Positions 45,197-56,965 of a DNA stretch of 64,000 nucleotides are shown here, one piece after another. Source of the stretch: Diadophis punctatus similis (Eukaryota > Chordata > Lepidosauria > Squamata > Dipsadidae); NCBI GenBank assembly GCA_023053685.1, contig JALIGW010000002.1, forward strand, positions 255,489,346 to 255,553,345. Reading direction: 5' to 3'. The stretch's first letter is position 1, and each line of letters opens with the position of its first letter. The notes under the pieces are model-generated. The model had not been told where the DNA came from. It saw only the letters and a program-made list of their open reading frames with translations, and did no database searches. Made by a program: the position numbers and the translations under genes.

Positions 45197-45630
45197 AAGA
45201 CAAACAGAACGAGGAGTCTCAAAGATGTTTTTTCAAGAGGCAACTGGACGTTGTTTTTTTCTTTGAAGACGTTTCACTTTTCATCCAAGAAGCTTCTTCA
45301 GCTCTGACAGGATGGTGGAGAATGGAAGGATTTCTACTCCTTGCAGGCAGCTGCTCATTTGCCTCCTTTTAGAGAGTCCTTGAGGCCACTTGGAGGTTTC
45401 TCTGGGTCCTCCCCAGGGTCACCCGAGTAGTGCGAATGGGTATGGAGCCTTCGTGGAACAGCTGAAAGGACTGTGTTGAAGACCCTCATCCAGTCAGAGC
45501 TGAAGAAGCTGCTTGGATGAGGAGAGAAACATCTTCAAAGAAAAATCAGAAAGTCCAGTTGGCTGTTCAAAAAGCACCTTGGGACAACCATGACCTGGAT
45601 GGCTGAGAATCTCCACAGACACATTTTAAC
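45070..45630. repeat. Inverted-arm repeat A, nearly full copy, with (CT)n(CA)n
   Basis: Two partial copies of the central text (ctactccttgcaggcag; ttttagagagtccttgaggc) flank a (CT)n(CA)n tract at 45149-45197. The main copy, 45215-45630, has both arms and a full interior ending accatgacctggatggctga. This is the best guide to the family's full length. Confidence 0.8.
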
Positions 45631-45787
45631 ATGCTAATGAGCCTTTCTGGAGCAAGTGGGGACTGATAGACAGGGGTGGTCTTGAGGCTCAACCCCCCAA
45701 CTATGTCAGAAGAAGTCACATTCTGCTACTTTTGATATTTTGAGTTTGATGCCTGCCAATGTCTCCCTATATTGCTTATTGTTTACA

Positions 45788-46011
45788 TTAGACATACACC
45801 GCTTCACAGTGCTTTTCAGCTCTCTCTAAGCGGTTTACAGAGTCAGGATATTGCCCCCAACAATCTGGGTCCTCATTTTACCCACCTCGGAAGGATGGAA
45901 GGCTGAGTCAATCTTGAGCTGGTGAGACCTGAACTGCCAAACTGCTGGCAGCTGGTGATCAGCAGAAGTAGCCTGCAGTACTGCATTCTGACCACTGCGC
46001 CACCTCGGCTC
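45788..46011 (-). mobile_element. tRNA-derived SINE, diverged
   Basis: Reverse copy from cattagacatacaccgcttc to cgccacctcggctc. Confidence 0.85.
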
Positions 46012-46072
46012 CATTGTATTGTAGACTACATCCCCATAAAACGGTGACCAGAGTTGCCTGGGCCACATCCTC

Positions 46073-46267
46073 TTACGTTTTCTCCTCCTTCACCTTCCGG
46101 AGCAGATGAGGGAGCCAGGAGGGGCGATCCCTGTTTCCATCCTCCAAACATCCCACAAAAGGCTGCCTGGAGCGATACATTTGATCCAGATTTTTCACCT
46201 CTGCGTAAACAAATCCCAGGAGATACATCGATATTTCTCCAAGAAATGGGAATGCAGACTCAGCCAT
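46073..46267 (-). CDS. Unidentified short ORF with protein-like composition
   Basis: A 64-codon minus-strand frame (start 46267) with non-repetitive, mixed composition: MAESAFPFLGEISMYLLGF, VYAEVKNLDQMYRSRQPFVG, then a basic end LLRKVKEEKT. I do not recognise it. It could be an exon remnant of a host gene or chance. Other frames also stay open across part of it. Neighbours are a SINE on one side and a GC-rich duplicated block on the other. Confidence 0.2.
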   Translation of the reverse strand: MAESAFPFLGEISMYLLGFVYAEVKNLDQMYRSRQPFVGCLEDGNRDRPSWLPHLLRKVKEEKT

Positions 46268-46811
46268 GGATTATCGAGCTTCAGTATTTATGAACTTTGT
46301 AATAATTATGTAATTAAAGATCGTGAGAAAAATTGAGGGTGGGAGGACAGCCACTAGCCCAGAAGTCAGAGATAAATGTTAAAAACATCCTCATCACCTG
46401 ATGCTTCTCAGACGTCAAACGTCTCATGAGGTCAGGGAAACGGGCTCCCCATGAAGCAGAAGGGGGGAGAGTCATACAGATAGTCCTATGGAAAGCAAGA
46501 GTTGATCGTGCACCGGAAGGCTAGAGACCCGTGTCACGGGAGGGTGGTCATGTGAAAAACATGTTAAGCTGTGGCTGGAGTATTTTGGGCCTCATCGGCT
46601 AGTAGCCTGGGATTTCAACCTCTCAGCAGTCACTGCCTCCCCTAGACATTGATTTGGTCGGGGCCCACCTGTGTCCTCTTTGGGGGCCCCACCCCCCAGG
46701 TGAACACGGAAAGATCACCTCCAGTTGAGCTGCACACAATCTGCGTAGCCCCTCCCCCCTTTCTGTTTCTGCTCCAAAGGCTTTCTCCGCAGGGAGAAAT
46801 CACCAGAGATT
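46268..46811. other. Stretch with no recognised feature
   Basis: Mixed composition, no repeats recognised, no domain-bearing frame. GC rises toward the duplicated block at 46812. Confidence 0.4.
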
Positions 46812-47865
46812 CTGCCCAGAAACAGATGACTCATCAGAAGGGAGACTTCCGATTGGCGCAACCGATTTCTGGCACGCCAACTCCAAGTATCCTGTCAAGC
46901 GCCCCCGCCCCCAATTCCCCTTCTCCCCTCTCTTGGGGAGGGGGCTCGATGAGCTCCGCCTGTTGCTGCTCATGGTGAGGACGTCGGCCGGGAGCCCTGG
47001 AAGCAAAGGGGAGAAGGAGGACCCACGGTAAGGGTGGGGAAGTGGGAGTGACCATTGATGCTGCTGGGCGGGAAGTTGACTGGGACCCCCCAGGTGAGAC
47101 ATGAGCAAGGCGGGAGCTTGCGTGACTCCTCCCCTTTCCTCTTGGCCCCTCCCCTCCCAGTGCTATTCCCTCAGATGCAAAACTGGGAAAATGGGTGCCC
47201 AGAGGGGGGGGGGGTGTTAGTTGTGAAGTCGTGTCCGACCCATCGCGACCCCATGGACAACGTTCCTCCAGGCCTTCTTGTCCTCTATCATTCTCTGGAG
47301 TCCATTTAAGCTCACACCGACTGGAGATTCAGTGACTTCATCCAGCCACCTCATTCTCTGTCGTCCCCTTCTTTTGCCCTCAATCCTTCCCAGCATTTGG
47401 CTCTTCTGCAGAGTCCTCGAGTCCCAGAGGCCCGGAGACAGATGACTCATCAGAATAGAGACTTCCGATTGGCGCAACCGATTTCTGGCACGCCCACTCC
47501 AAGTATCCTGACAAGCCCCCCCTTCCTATTCCCCTTCTCCCCTGTCTTGAGGAGGGGGCTTGGGGGAAGCCTCCTTGGGCTCCGCCTGTTGCTGCTGCGT
47601 GTGGGGACGTTGGCCGGGAGCCCTGGAAGCGAAGGGGGGAAGGAGGAACCACGGTAAGGGTGGGGGAGTGGGAAGGACCATTGATGCTGCTGGGGGCGGG
47701 GGGGGATACGGCAACTGGGACCCATCCAGGAGAAACGTTGAGGAAATGGATGATGGGAGAGGGGAGCTTGCGTGACTCCTCCTCTTTCCTCTTGGCCACG
47801 CCCCTCCCAGTGCGATTCCCAAATGGAGAAGCGGGAAATGGGGTTCCGAGATGGGTGGGAGGAGC
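46812..47865 (+). repeat. Tandem GC-rich duplication, promoter-like, with BovB between
   Basis: Copy 1 (46812-47205) and copy 2 (about 47433-47865) share acagatgactcatcaga (AP-1 TGACTCA), cttccgattggcgcaacc (reverse CCAAT), ccggccgggagccctggaag-like text and cacggtaagggtggg, a good splice-donor context on the plus strand. Order and spacing are the same, with a BovB tail between the copies. This could be a duplicated promoter and first non-coding exon of a plus-strand transcript; that is inference. Confidence 0.55.
47206..47422 (-). mobile_element. BovB/RTE LINE 3' end
   Basis: The minus-strand frame ends in the typical RTE C-terminus: GRQRMRWLDEVTESP, then DKKAWRNVVHGVAMGRTRL and stop. The plus-strand text gtcgtgtccgacccatcgcg, accccatggacaacg is the BovB signature. 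Flanked by cccagagg (47198-47205 and 47423-47430). 5'-truncated. Confidence 0.9.
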
Positions 47866-48191
47866 TTATTCTGGCGGGAAGAGCGCAGACAGAGACAGAC
47901 GCCGCTCTGAGGGAAGAGCCACCATGGCGGTGTGTGTCTTTGGGGTCCTTCGGGAGGGACTAGACTCCTTTCTCTGGGTCAGACACCGAATTGGGCCTCC
48001 TTCTGCTCCCCTCTTCTCCCTCAGGGGCCCCTTTCCAGCTTCTCTGATGGGAGACCCCCAGGGGACCTTTTGAAGTCACCCCGTCACTGAGGCAAATAAA
48101 TCGGTCGATCCCCAGACTGAATCCCCTTTCAAACCCTCGGCCTCCACTCATCCCTAAAGACTCTTCAGAATAATGATGGTAATTCTTTCAG
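47866..48191. other. GC-rich flank without recognised gene
   Basis: Continues the CpG-containing block, then becomes ordinary sequence. Open frames lack domain features. Confidence 0.35.
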
Positions 48192-48453
48192 GGCTTCATT
48201 TGCAAAGGGAAAGAGTGGAATCGCTGGCTGGACAATAAGGAATATATTGGACTTATTCAATTGATACATTATTTAATGATAGTAAATGGGAAGAAAATTG
48301 TAGACGCTCCCTGGACCTCCCCACTCAAAGTACAAATCCTTAAAGGCCAAAACACCTTCCAAGTTGTAGAAAGAGGCAAAAGGCTGAAATTTTCTGGTTC
48401 CCCTTTGAGTCCTCTGGTGCAAAGGAAGAAGAGAAAATTGGCTGAAGCACTTT
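48192..48453. repeat. Duplicated flank, paralogous to 30537-30800
   Basis: Nearly identical to 30537-30800. Here the sequence continues as tcaatgtcccatggattatc, while in the other copy an L1 A-tail begins at the equivalent point. Confidence 0.85.
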
Positions 48454-49725
48454 CAATGTCCCATGGATTATCTCCACAGATCTAAAATTTACATAATTAG
48501 GAAAATTCTAATAAAAATGCCAAGAATTTATAGTGAGGAATATTCCTACATTTTATCAGCTACAATTTTTCTCATTGTTTGCTTCTTTCTACCTTGCTAA
48601 TGATTTTCTCATTCCATGGTTTTCAAAGCATCATTGTGCAATGTGGAACTGAGTCAGATGTGAACTCATTCCACCTTCTAGCACTTTTCTTTTTTTAATT
48701 TTTTTAATTTTTTTATTAAACACACACAAAAATACAACATGAAACAATACACACATAAAACATAGTTAGGAGTATTCTATCCCCCTCTATACAATAAGCT
48801 TTCATCGGATAACATCCATGACTGAAAATGTTTACCTTTCTATTTATTTACTTGGTCTTTAAATATATACCATGTTCTTACTTCTACTAATCATTGACTT
48901 TGTTCAATAAAATATAGTAAATTAATAATTGACCCTCGTTTTTCTTTACTAATATAATTTCATTAAATCTTTTTTGAAATAGTAAAGATAAGATTGTTAT
49001 TGTAAGGTTTGTTACCTATTTCTTAATTACTTTAGTAGTTATTATTGTACTTGACATATTAAATTATTCACATTTATTTTTCTAAAATATAATTTTCAAT
49101 TTATATTTGTTATAATCTATAAGAGTCATAGCAAAAAAATATTATAAGTAAAAATCAATAATTCATTAATTTGAAAGTTCCTTTTGAGTTTTTGGTTCTT
49201 CCACTTCCAGACCATTGTTCAGTTGATCAATTGTTCTTTCTCACCAAAATAAAACTCTTATTTGTTCTGTTTCTTTCTTCTCTTGATGATTCTTTCAACA
49301 TAAGGTCCATAATAAAGTATAAAATAGTATCGTAGTCAAACAGGAAAATCTATTATAAATAATCTAATATAATTCTGGTATATAGAGAGCTAATTTCTTA
49401 ATATAAATGTAATTCTAAATAAATATAGTTAAACACTTCGGGTGATATTTATCAGTCATTTCACTATATCCAAGCTGAAGCACTTTCACTGTCCCATGGA
49501 TTATCTCCAGGGATGTAAAATTACATAATTAGAAAAATTCTAATAAAAATGCCAGAATTTTATGAACATTATTCCCACATTTTAATTGTTTGCTTCTTTC
49601 AAAGAAAAATCTACCTTGCTAATGCTTTTCTCATTCCATGGTTTTCAAGGCATCATTGTGCAATGTGAAACTGAGTCAGATGTGAACTCTTTCCACCCCT
49701 TCTAACACTTTCTAACATTTCATTC
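48443..49725. repeat. 255-bp direct duplication flanking an L1 remnant
   Basis: 48443-48690 and about 49473-49725 are copies (aagcactttca-tgtcccatgg, ttctaataaaaatgcca, gcttctttc, ctcattccatggttttcaa). Between them is an L1 3' UTR remnant on the minus strand (48690-49470: ttttttattaaacacacac, ttcatcggataacatcc). Confidence 0.75.
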
Positions 49726-50189
49726 CATTCTCCCCCCACCCACATAAGTTCTCATACATATTCATCTTTCCTCATTTAGCTGTTTCGTTCAATGTATATA
49801 AAGTAGGGCATCATTTACATTGCGCAAGAACTGTTTCCAATAACCTTTCAAAATGAGAAAGGTGGTTTATAATCAGGAAATATGTTTTTTTATAAAGCTA
49901 TATTAAGATAAAAAGCACAAAGTCACGATCATGTTACTAACAGTTTGCTCCAAAACCATATAATTGCTAGGTTCCCCTAACATGTCAAGTCTGATTGATA
50001 TTTCTGATCAACTTGATATCACAAAATGAAATAGAGGCATTAAAGTAACATTTCAAAATCTTGAGAAATAGAAAATACGGTACTGATTACTTTAATCTGA
50101 GAAACTGAACAATGAATGAATCAATAAATTTAAGTCCTTTTTAAAAAAAAGCATTGCTCATATGGTACTCTGTTGGATCAATAAAACAA
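49726..50189. other. 3' flank of gene 3, paralogous to 14.46-14.95 kb
   Basis: Aligned blocks: taaagctatattaagat, aaaaagcacaaagtca, tttctgatcaacttgatatc, attgctcatatggtac. Non-coding. Confidence 0.55.
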
Positions 50190-51420
50190 TTTAGAATAGA
50201 ACAGAACAGAATAACAGTTCGAAGGGATCTTGGAGGTCTTCTAGTCAAACCTCCTGATTAGGTAGGAAACCTTACACCACTTCAGACAAATGGGTTATCC
50301 AACATCATCTTCAAAACTTCCAGTGTTGGAGCATTCACAACTTCTAGAGGCAAGCTGTTCCACGGATTAATTGTTCTGTCAGGAAATTTCTCCTTAGTTC
50401 TAAGTTGCTTCTCTCCTTGATTAGTTTCCACCCATTTCTTCTTGTTCTACCCTCAGGTGCTTTGGAGAATTGTTTGACTCCCTCTTCTTTGTGGCAACCC
50501 CTGAGATATTGGAACACTGCTATCATGTCTCCCCTAGTCCTACTTTTCATTAAACAAGACATACCCAGTTCCTGCAACCGTTCTTCATATGTTTTAGCCT
50601 CCAGTCCCCTAATCATCTTTGTTGCTCTTTGTACTCTTTCGAGAGTCTCAACGTCCTTTTTGCATCGTGGTGACCAAAACTGAATGCAGTATTCCAAGTG
50701 TGGCCTTACCAAGGCATTATAAAGTGGGATTAACACTTCGCGTGATCTTGATTCTATCCCTCTGTTAATGCAGCCTAGAACTGTGTTGGCTGTTTTGGCA
50801 GCTGCTGCACACTGCTGGCTCATATTTAAATAGTTTTCCACTAGGACTCCAAGATCTCTCTCACAGTTACTACTGTTGAGCAAGGTACCACATATACTGT
50901 ACCTGTGCATTTTGTTTTTCTTGCCTAAATGTAGTACCTTACTTTTTTCACCATTGAATTTCATTTTATTAGATAGCGCCCAATGTTCAAGTCTGTCAAG
51001 ATCCTTCTGTATCTTGAGCCTATCTTCTGGAGTGTTGGCTATTCCTGCCAGTTTGGTGTCATCTGCAAATTTGATGAGTTCCCCATCTATCCCCTCGTCC
51101 AAGTCATTGATGAAGAGTTCTGGGCCTAAAACAGAGCCTTTGGGTACTCAACTGAATACTTCTTTCCATGTAGATGCAGTTCTATTGAGGACTGCACGGT
51201 GGTGCAGTTGGTCAGTCACTTACGAATCATCTGGTGGTGAGGCTGTCTAACCCACATTTCTCTACTTTTTCTAGCAGTAGGTTATGGTCTACTTTAGCAA
51301 ATGCCTTACTGAAGTCCAAGTAAATTATATCGACAGTTTTCCTCTGATCCACTAATTTTGTATGTATATTCATTTTAGCTCTTATTGTGTTGAAAATACT
51401 GGCCTTCTTTAAACATGTAG
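50190..51420 (-). mobile_element. CR1 LINE, RT domain and 3' end, minus strand
   Basis: A 252-codon frame (51102-50344) has IKFADDTKLAG (catalytic FADD), SNKMKFNGEKSKVLHLGKK, then SQQCAAAAKTANTVLGC, RPHLEYCIQFWSP and the RTRGDMIAVFQYLRG block. Upstream RT text continues to about 51420 with frame breaks (atgccttactgaagtccaag is the reverse of LDFSKAF). The CR1 tail is at 50200-50260. Confidence 0.92.
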
Positions 51421-51499
51421 CAAGGTATTTAAGCTATTTTTTAAAATATACTGTATGTGCACAAGTTTTGTTGCAAGTGAAAATCTCTCCCAAATATGT

Positions 51500-53255
51500 A
51501 TATGTACAGGGAGAGGATTAGAATCAAAATCTCGTGAAGTATTAGTACCGCTTTATAAATCTTTAGTAAGTCCACACCTGGAATATAGCGACTAATTTTG
51601 GTCACCACACTACAAAAAAGGTGTTGAGACTTTGGAAAAGGTTCAGAGAAGAACAACTAAGGTGATCAAAGGCCTGGGGACTAAAAGAACGGATACCTCT
51701 CAAATTCAGATTGTGTTCTGTTTCAATAGAGCTGTACCCAGGGGAAAAATGCTGCCCGCTCTATCCGGCTCGTGTGGGCTGATAGCGCTGGCGGCAGGAG
51801 GTTCAGTGAGGCAGTAGCGGCGGTGGCGGGAAACTCCACCCACGCGCCTGGACGTCAGTCATGCACATGCACAGAGTGTCAAATCTGCAATGTGATGACA
51901 ACGTGAGAGCGTAGCGCACTTCCGAGCCAGTAAAGAAACCGGTTGCATTTCATCCTGGCTGTACCCCTATTGAGTATTTTTAGATAATGAATTGTTATGA
52001 TTTGGGTCTAAAGTGGAACTTTAAAGTGGATTCTTTTTTAGGTAGCCAGCTATCTCCAGATTAGGTAAGTGTTTCACTTTTACTTTTAAGTATTCCCACT
52101 CTTTTGCCACAGAGAAGGGTGCTCCCTTTAGGCTTTTTTAAAGTAGCTCATCTGGTTTTGGGCGGTGGGTTGTGATTCTTTGTGTCCTTAATTACTTGCT
52201 AAACCATGATGCAAAAGATACAAGGATTAATCTATGAAGAACGGTTGCAGGATTTAGGTATGACTAGATTTCAACAGAGAAATAAGGAGAAATTTTGTAA
52301 CAGAACAATCAACCAATGGAGCAGCTTGCCTTGAGAAGTTGTGGGAGCTTCATCACTGGAAGCTTTCAAGAAGAGACTGGACTGCCATCTGTAAGAAATG
52401 GTGTAGTCTCCTGCTTGGGCGGCGGGTTGGATTAGATGACATACATGGTCCCTTCCAACTTTGTTTATCTAGTCTAGTGAAATGAAAGATTTGGGTTTTA
52501 CAAGATAGCAGTATTCCAATATTTGAGGTGCTGCCAGAAAAAGGAGGGGGTTATTTTCCAAAGCAAGACAAGAAAAATGGATGGAAACTGATCAAGGAGA
52601 GAAGCAACCTGGAATTATGGAGAAACTTCCTAACAGTGAGAACAATTCACCAATGGAACTGCTTCTCTTCAGAAATCGTGGGCATTTCATCACTGGAGGT
52701 TTTTAAGAAGAGATTGAACAATCACATGTCTGAAATGGTATAGGGCAGTGTTGGCAAACCTTTTCGGCACCAAGTACCAAAACCAGAATGCACTGTTTCG
52801 GTTGCGTGCATGTGTGCCGGCCAGCAGGTGTTTGTGCAGCTGCTCTTCCAGGTTCGGGCGTGCCGGCGTGTGCGAGGACCAGCTGGCCAGCACACATCGG
52901 AAACAGGAATTGCCTCTGCCGATGGTGTGTGTGCCCAGAGAGAGGGCTCTGCATGCCACCATGGTTTGCCATCACTGGTATAGGGTGTCCTGCTTGAGCA
53001 TGGGACTGGTCTAGAAAACCTCTAAGGTCTCTTCCAGCTCCATTCCGTTCCGTTCCATTCTTCCAACTGAAAGGGACTAAAAAAGACAACATGGCTTTGT
53101 CAAAAACAGATCATGCCAGACTAATCTTATTGCATTCTTTGACAAAGTGACAAAATTAGTGGACCAGAGGAATGCTGTCGATATAATTTACTTGGATTTC
53201 AGTAAGGCATTTGATAAAGTAGACCATAACCTACTACTAGATAAAGTAGTAGCTC
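51500..53255 (+). mobile_element. Several plus-strand CR1 fragments
   Basis: 51500-51690 (taccgctttataaatcttta, tggaaaaggttcagagaaga) breaks off and resumes at 52231 (tatgaagaacggttgcagga) to 52475. A further copy runs 52490-53060 around a hAT element. 53080-53255 is an RT piece encoding IIYLDFSKAFDKVDHN. The 51691-52230 insert has no recognised identity apart from a GC-rich core. Confidence 0.75.
52746..52977. mobile_element. Non-autonomous hAT element, 232 bp
   Basis: Ends cagtgttggcaaacc and ggtttgccatcactg, duplication gtataggg at 52738-52745 and 52978-52985, inserted in the CR1 3' tail. Confidence 0.92.
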
Positions 53256-53340
53256 CTTTTACACAAATTAAGGACACTTCAGTTTCTAAAGGTATCTACC
53301 TCTCGTCCTGTATGTACCCCTGATGTTGCACATTAAAAAA

Positions 53341-54245
53341 GGAAATAAGTTTTTTTAAAATTTTATTTATACATTTTTCTTTAACAAACATAACTGCTTA
53401 GTAAACAGTGTATTGTCTGGCTCAATTTACTTGTACATAATAATGGTAATAATAATAATTTTATTTACTTATACCTAGTAGTAATCCTCCAACTTCTAAT
53501 TATTACCTCTATTGTCTAACCATTGACAAAACAAATCCCATGTTAAAATATATTCTGTATCTTCTTTGTCCTTTATCTTTAATGTTAACCTATCCATTTC
53601 TGCACAATCTAGTATTTTTCTAATTATATTTTCATCTGTAGGAGTTTCTTATTCTTCCAGTTTTGTGAAAATACAATTTTTCATCCGTTGCTAATATTAT
53701 TCGGTCAAGGGTTATTAGCTCTTTATAGAAACCATGTGTCTTTGCATCTTTCTCATATCTCGATTGTATTTGCAGGTGTGGCCACCATTCTAGGTCCACA
53801 CCTTAGTTTTGTAGTTCCTATTTTGTTTTTAGTTCCCCTTCCTCATTCAGAATCTCTCTATATTGTTACAATATTTTCCAAGTTTACAACATTTGGATGT
53901 ATCAGTACTTCCATTGCGGAAAGGCAAACTGGTATTTTCATATAGTTTTTTCCTTTAACCTTCCCATATTAAGAGTAGAGCTTTTCTTACATATTTAGCT
54001 CATCAAAGTATTTTTTCCTCTAATTTTATTGGGATCATTTGGAACAAAAAAAGTACCTATGGCAGGATATTCATTTTTATGAATTTCCAAGTCCAATATA
54101 ATTTGTTGTATTAATCTTTTATAGTTACTTTCTGTAATTGTTGCACATCTTGCTGTTAAGGATACTCCCAAATATTTAACTTTCTTGACTACCTGAAGGT
54201 CTGTCTTTGTCAATTCATTTTTCTGTTTATCTGTAAGGGAATTAA
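53341..54245 (-). mobile_element. L1 LINE fragment in the terminal finger relic of gene 3
   Basis: T-rich 3' end at 53341, then UTR and ORF2 text. The minus frame encodes LTDKQKNELTKTDLQVVK and TARCATITESNYKRLIQQI. Flanked by ggaaataagtt (53330) and gggaattaagtt (54236), which lie in decayed zinc-finger sequence. The L1 next to gene 2 sits at the same position. Confidence 0.85.
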
Positions 54246-54343
54246 GTTGATTGCTGTTCACAGGATATTTTTCTACCCACTGTGGATTGTTTCTTGAGAA
54301 GCATTCTCTTTTCACGAAAATTCCTTCTGCATTCCGTACATTT

Positions 54344-56505
54344 CTATTTCCCTCCGGTGTGGATCCTCTTATGGACAACAAGGTTACTATTAAATCTGAA
54401 GCTCTTCCCACATTCCAGGCATTTATAGGGTTTCTCTCCTGTGTGGGTCCTTTTATGGGAGGTCAGAAACCTACTGGCAGCGAAGGTCTTTCCACACTCT
54501 GTGCACTTATAAGGTTTTTCTCCTGTATGGATCGTGTTATGAGAAATAAGTTGACTGCTTCGGCTGAAGTGCTTCCCACACTCCATACATTTATAGGGTT
54601 TCTCACCTCTGTGGATCCTCTCGTGAGAACTAAGAGAACTCTTGCTAGTGAAGCTCTTTCCACACTCCAGGCATGTATAGGGTTTCTCTCCAGTGTGGAC
54701 CTGGTTATGGAGGTTTAGGTTAGTGCTCTTTTTAAAGCTCTTTCCACACTCCATGCATTTATAGGGTTTTTCTCCTGTGTGGACCCGTTTATGGAAAGCA
54801 AGGTCACAGCTTTGCCTAAAGCACTTCCCACAGTCTAGGCATTTATATGGTTTTTCTCCTGTATGGATCCGTTTATGAGACGTAAGAGAACTCTTCACAC
54901 TGAAGCTCTTTCCACACTCCATGCATTCATAGGGTTTTTCTCCTGTGTGGATCCGTTTATGGGAAACAAGGCCTCCGCTTTGGCTGAAGCCCTTCCCACA
55001 GTCTAGGCATTTATAGGGTTTTTCTCCTGTGTGGATCCGTTTATGACAATAAAGAGAATTCTTTCCCTTGAAGCTCTTCCCACACTCCATGCATTTATAG
55101 GGTTTTTCTTCTGTATGTACCGTTTTATGGGCCGTAAGGGAAGACTTCGTAGTGAACCTTTGTCCACAATCCACACATTTATAATGTTTTTCCCCTGAAT
55201 GGATCCTTCTATGGCACATCAGGTAACTACTACTTCTGAAGCTCTTCCCACATTCTATGCATTTAAAGGGTTTTTCTCCAGTATGTACTCTTTTATGGGT
55301 AGTAAGGTAATACTTCCTACTGAACCTTTGTCCACAATCCACACATTTGTAAGGTTTTTCCCTTGAATGGATCCTTTTATGGCACATCAGGGAACTACTA
55401 GTTGAGAAGCTCTTTCCACATTCTATGCATTTAAAGGGTTTTTCTCCAGTATGTATCCTTTGATGGGAAGTAAGGGAACTCTTCACATTGAACCTTTTTC
55501 CACAATACACACATTTATAAGGTTTTGCCCCTGTATGGATCCGTTTATGGGAAGCAAGGGTACTGTTTTGGCGGAAGCCCTTCCCACAGTCTAGGCATTT
55601 ATAGGGTTTTGCCCCTGTATGGATCCGTTTATGACAATTAAGAGCACTGTTTCCCCTGAAGCTCTTTCCACACTCCATGCATTTATAGGGTTTTTCTCCA
55701 GTATGTATCCTTTTATGGGACGTAAGGGAACACTTCATACTGAACCTTTTCCCACAATCCACACATTTATAAGGTTTTTCCCTTGAATGGACCCTTCTAT
55801 GGCACATCAGGTAAATACTACTTTTAAAATTCTTCCCACATTCTATGCATTTAAAAGGTTTTTCTGCAGTATGTATCCTTTGATGGGAAGTAAGGGAACC
55901 CTTCACACTGAACCTTTGTCCACAATCCACACATTTATAAGGTTTTTCCCCTGAATGGATCCTTTTGTGACATATCAGATAACTACTAGTTGAGAAACTC
56001 TTCCCACACTCCATGCATTTATAGGGTTTTTCTCCTGTATGTATCCTTTTATGGGAAGTAAGGGAATACTTCCTACTGAACCTTTTTCCACAATCCACAC
56101 ATTTATGGATCTTTTTATGCGAAGTTAAATTACCTCTTCTCCCAATGCTTTTTCCACAGTTCACAACCTTGTAGGACTTCTCCCCTGCCTGGTTCATTTT
56201 ATGTGATGTAAGATTATTACTGTTGGAGCTTTTTCCAGTTTTGCAGTGGTTACTAACTTTGGGGTTTGCTTTGAATCTTTTTCTACTTTGACATTCCCCC
56301 GTATTTTCTTTGGAATCACGTTGGGTCCGGAAATGATCCAGTTCCACACGTTTAAGAATAGATTTTTCTCTCCAATTGTGCTTCTTTTCAGGTTTTTTCC
56401 TTCCCCACTTATTTGTAGATGACTCCTCAGGAATTTCAGTTGTGATTATTTGCAATGGCACTAAATTTGGCTCTTGGTCGTTTTTCTTCTTCTGGGCATC
56501 AAATG
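54344..56505 (-). CDS. Gene 3, last exon: 21 C2H2 fingers
   Basis: Finger exon starting at 56505 after a cttccccctcaag acceptor, phase 1 from the KRAB exon. After the linker ([14 protein letters not shown] onward) and one degenerate finger (YKVVNCGKS, first cysteine lost) there are 21 canonical fingers. The first follows directly on HKKIH without a TGEKPY linker (about 56100), because a finger and linker present in gene 2 were deleted. Fingers alternate [10 protein letters not shown] and [10 protein letters not shown] types, with a 168-bp two-finger period around 55220-55390. The stop TAG after HTGGK is shared with gene 2, and a decayed finger (KCTECRRNF) follows it. KRAB plus fingers give 762 residues. 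Presumed nuclear DNA-binding repressor. Confidence 0.92.
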
Positions 56506-56965
56506 CTTGAGGGGGAAGAAAAACCAATTAGAATTAGAATAATCTACAATTTCGACTTTGGTGTCCCTATGCATAGATTTATCTACTATTGAGCATCTGC
56601 GGAGAAAGGGACGAGGGAAATGACAGCATGAATATTAGTTACTAACTTAAAAGACTAGCATTGCTACTCATCTAACCTTCATTCTTGGCAGTTAAAAATT
56701 TAAAGCACAAACAAATCGTGACATCTAAACGTGGCACATAAATTGTCTCAGCTATGACCCACCGAACATCCATTCAATAAGACAACGTCATTGCAACACA
56801 AAGCAAGACAAAATTTGTTGCTGAGTAGGACAACTGCAACAGGCAAGAACATCCTCTCCCTGATCATCTTCCCAATCACTCTGCAGTAATGACCCAGGGC
56901 CCAAGGATGACCACAAGACTGAATGTCAACCCTTGCTGGTCACCATACTGATCTCTTTCTTTTAA

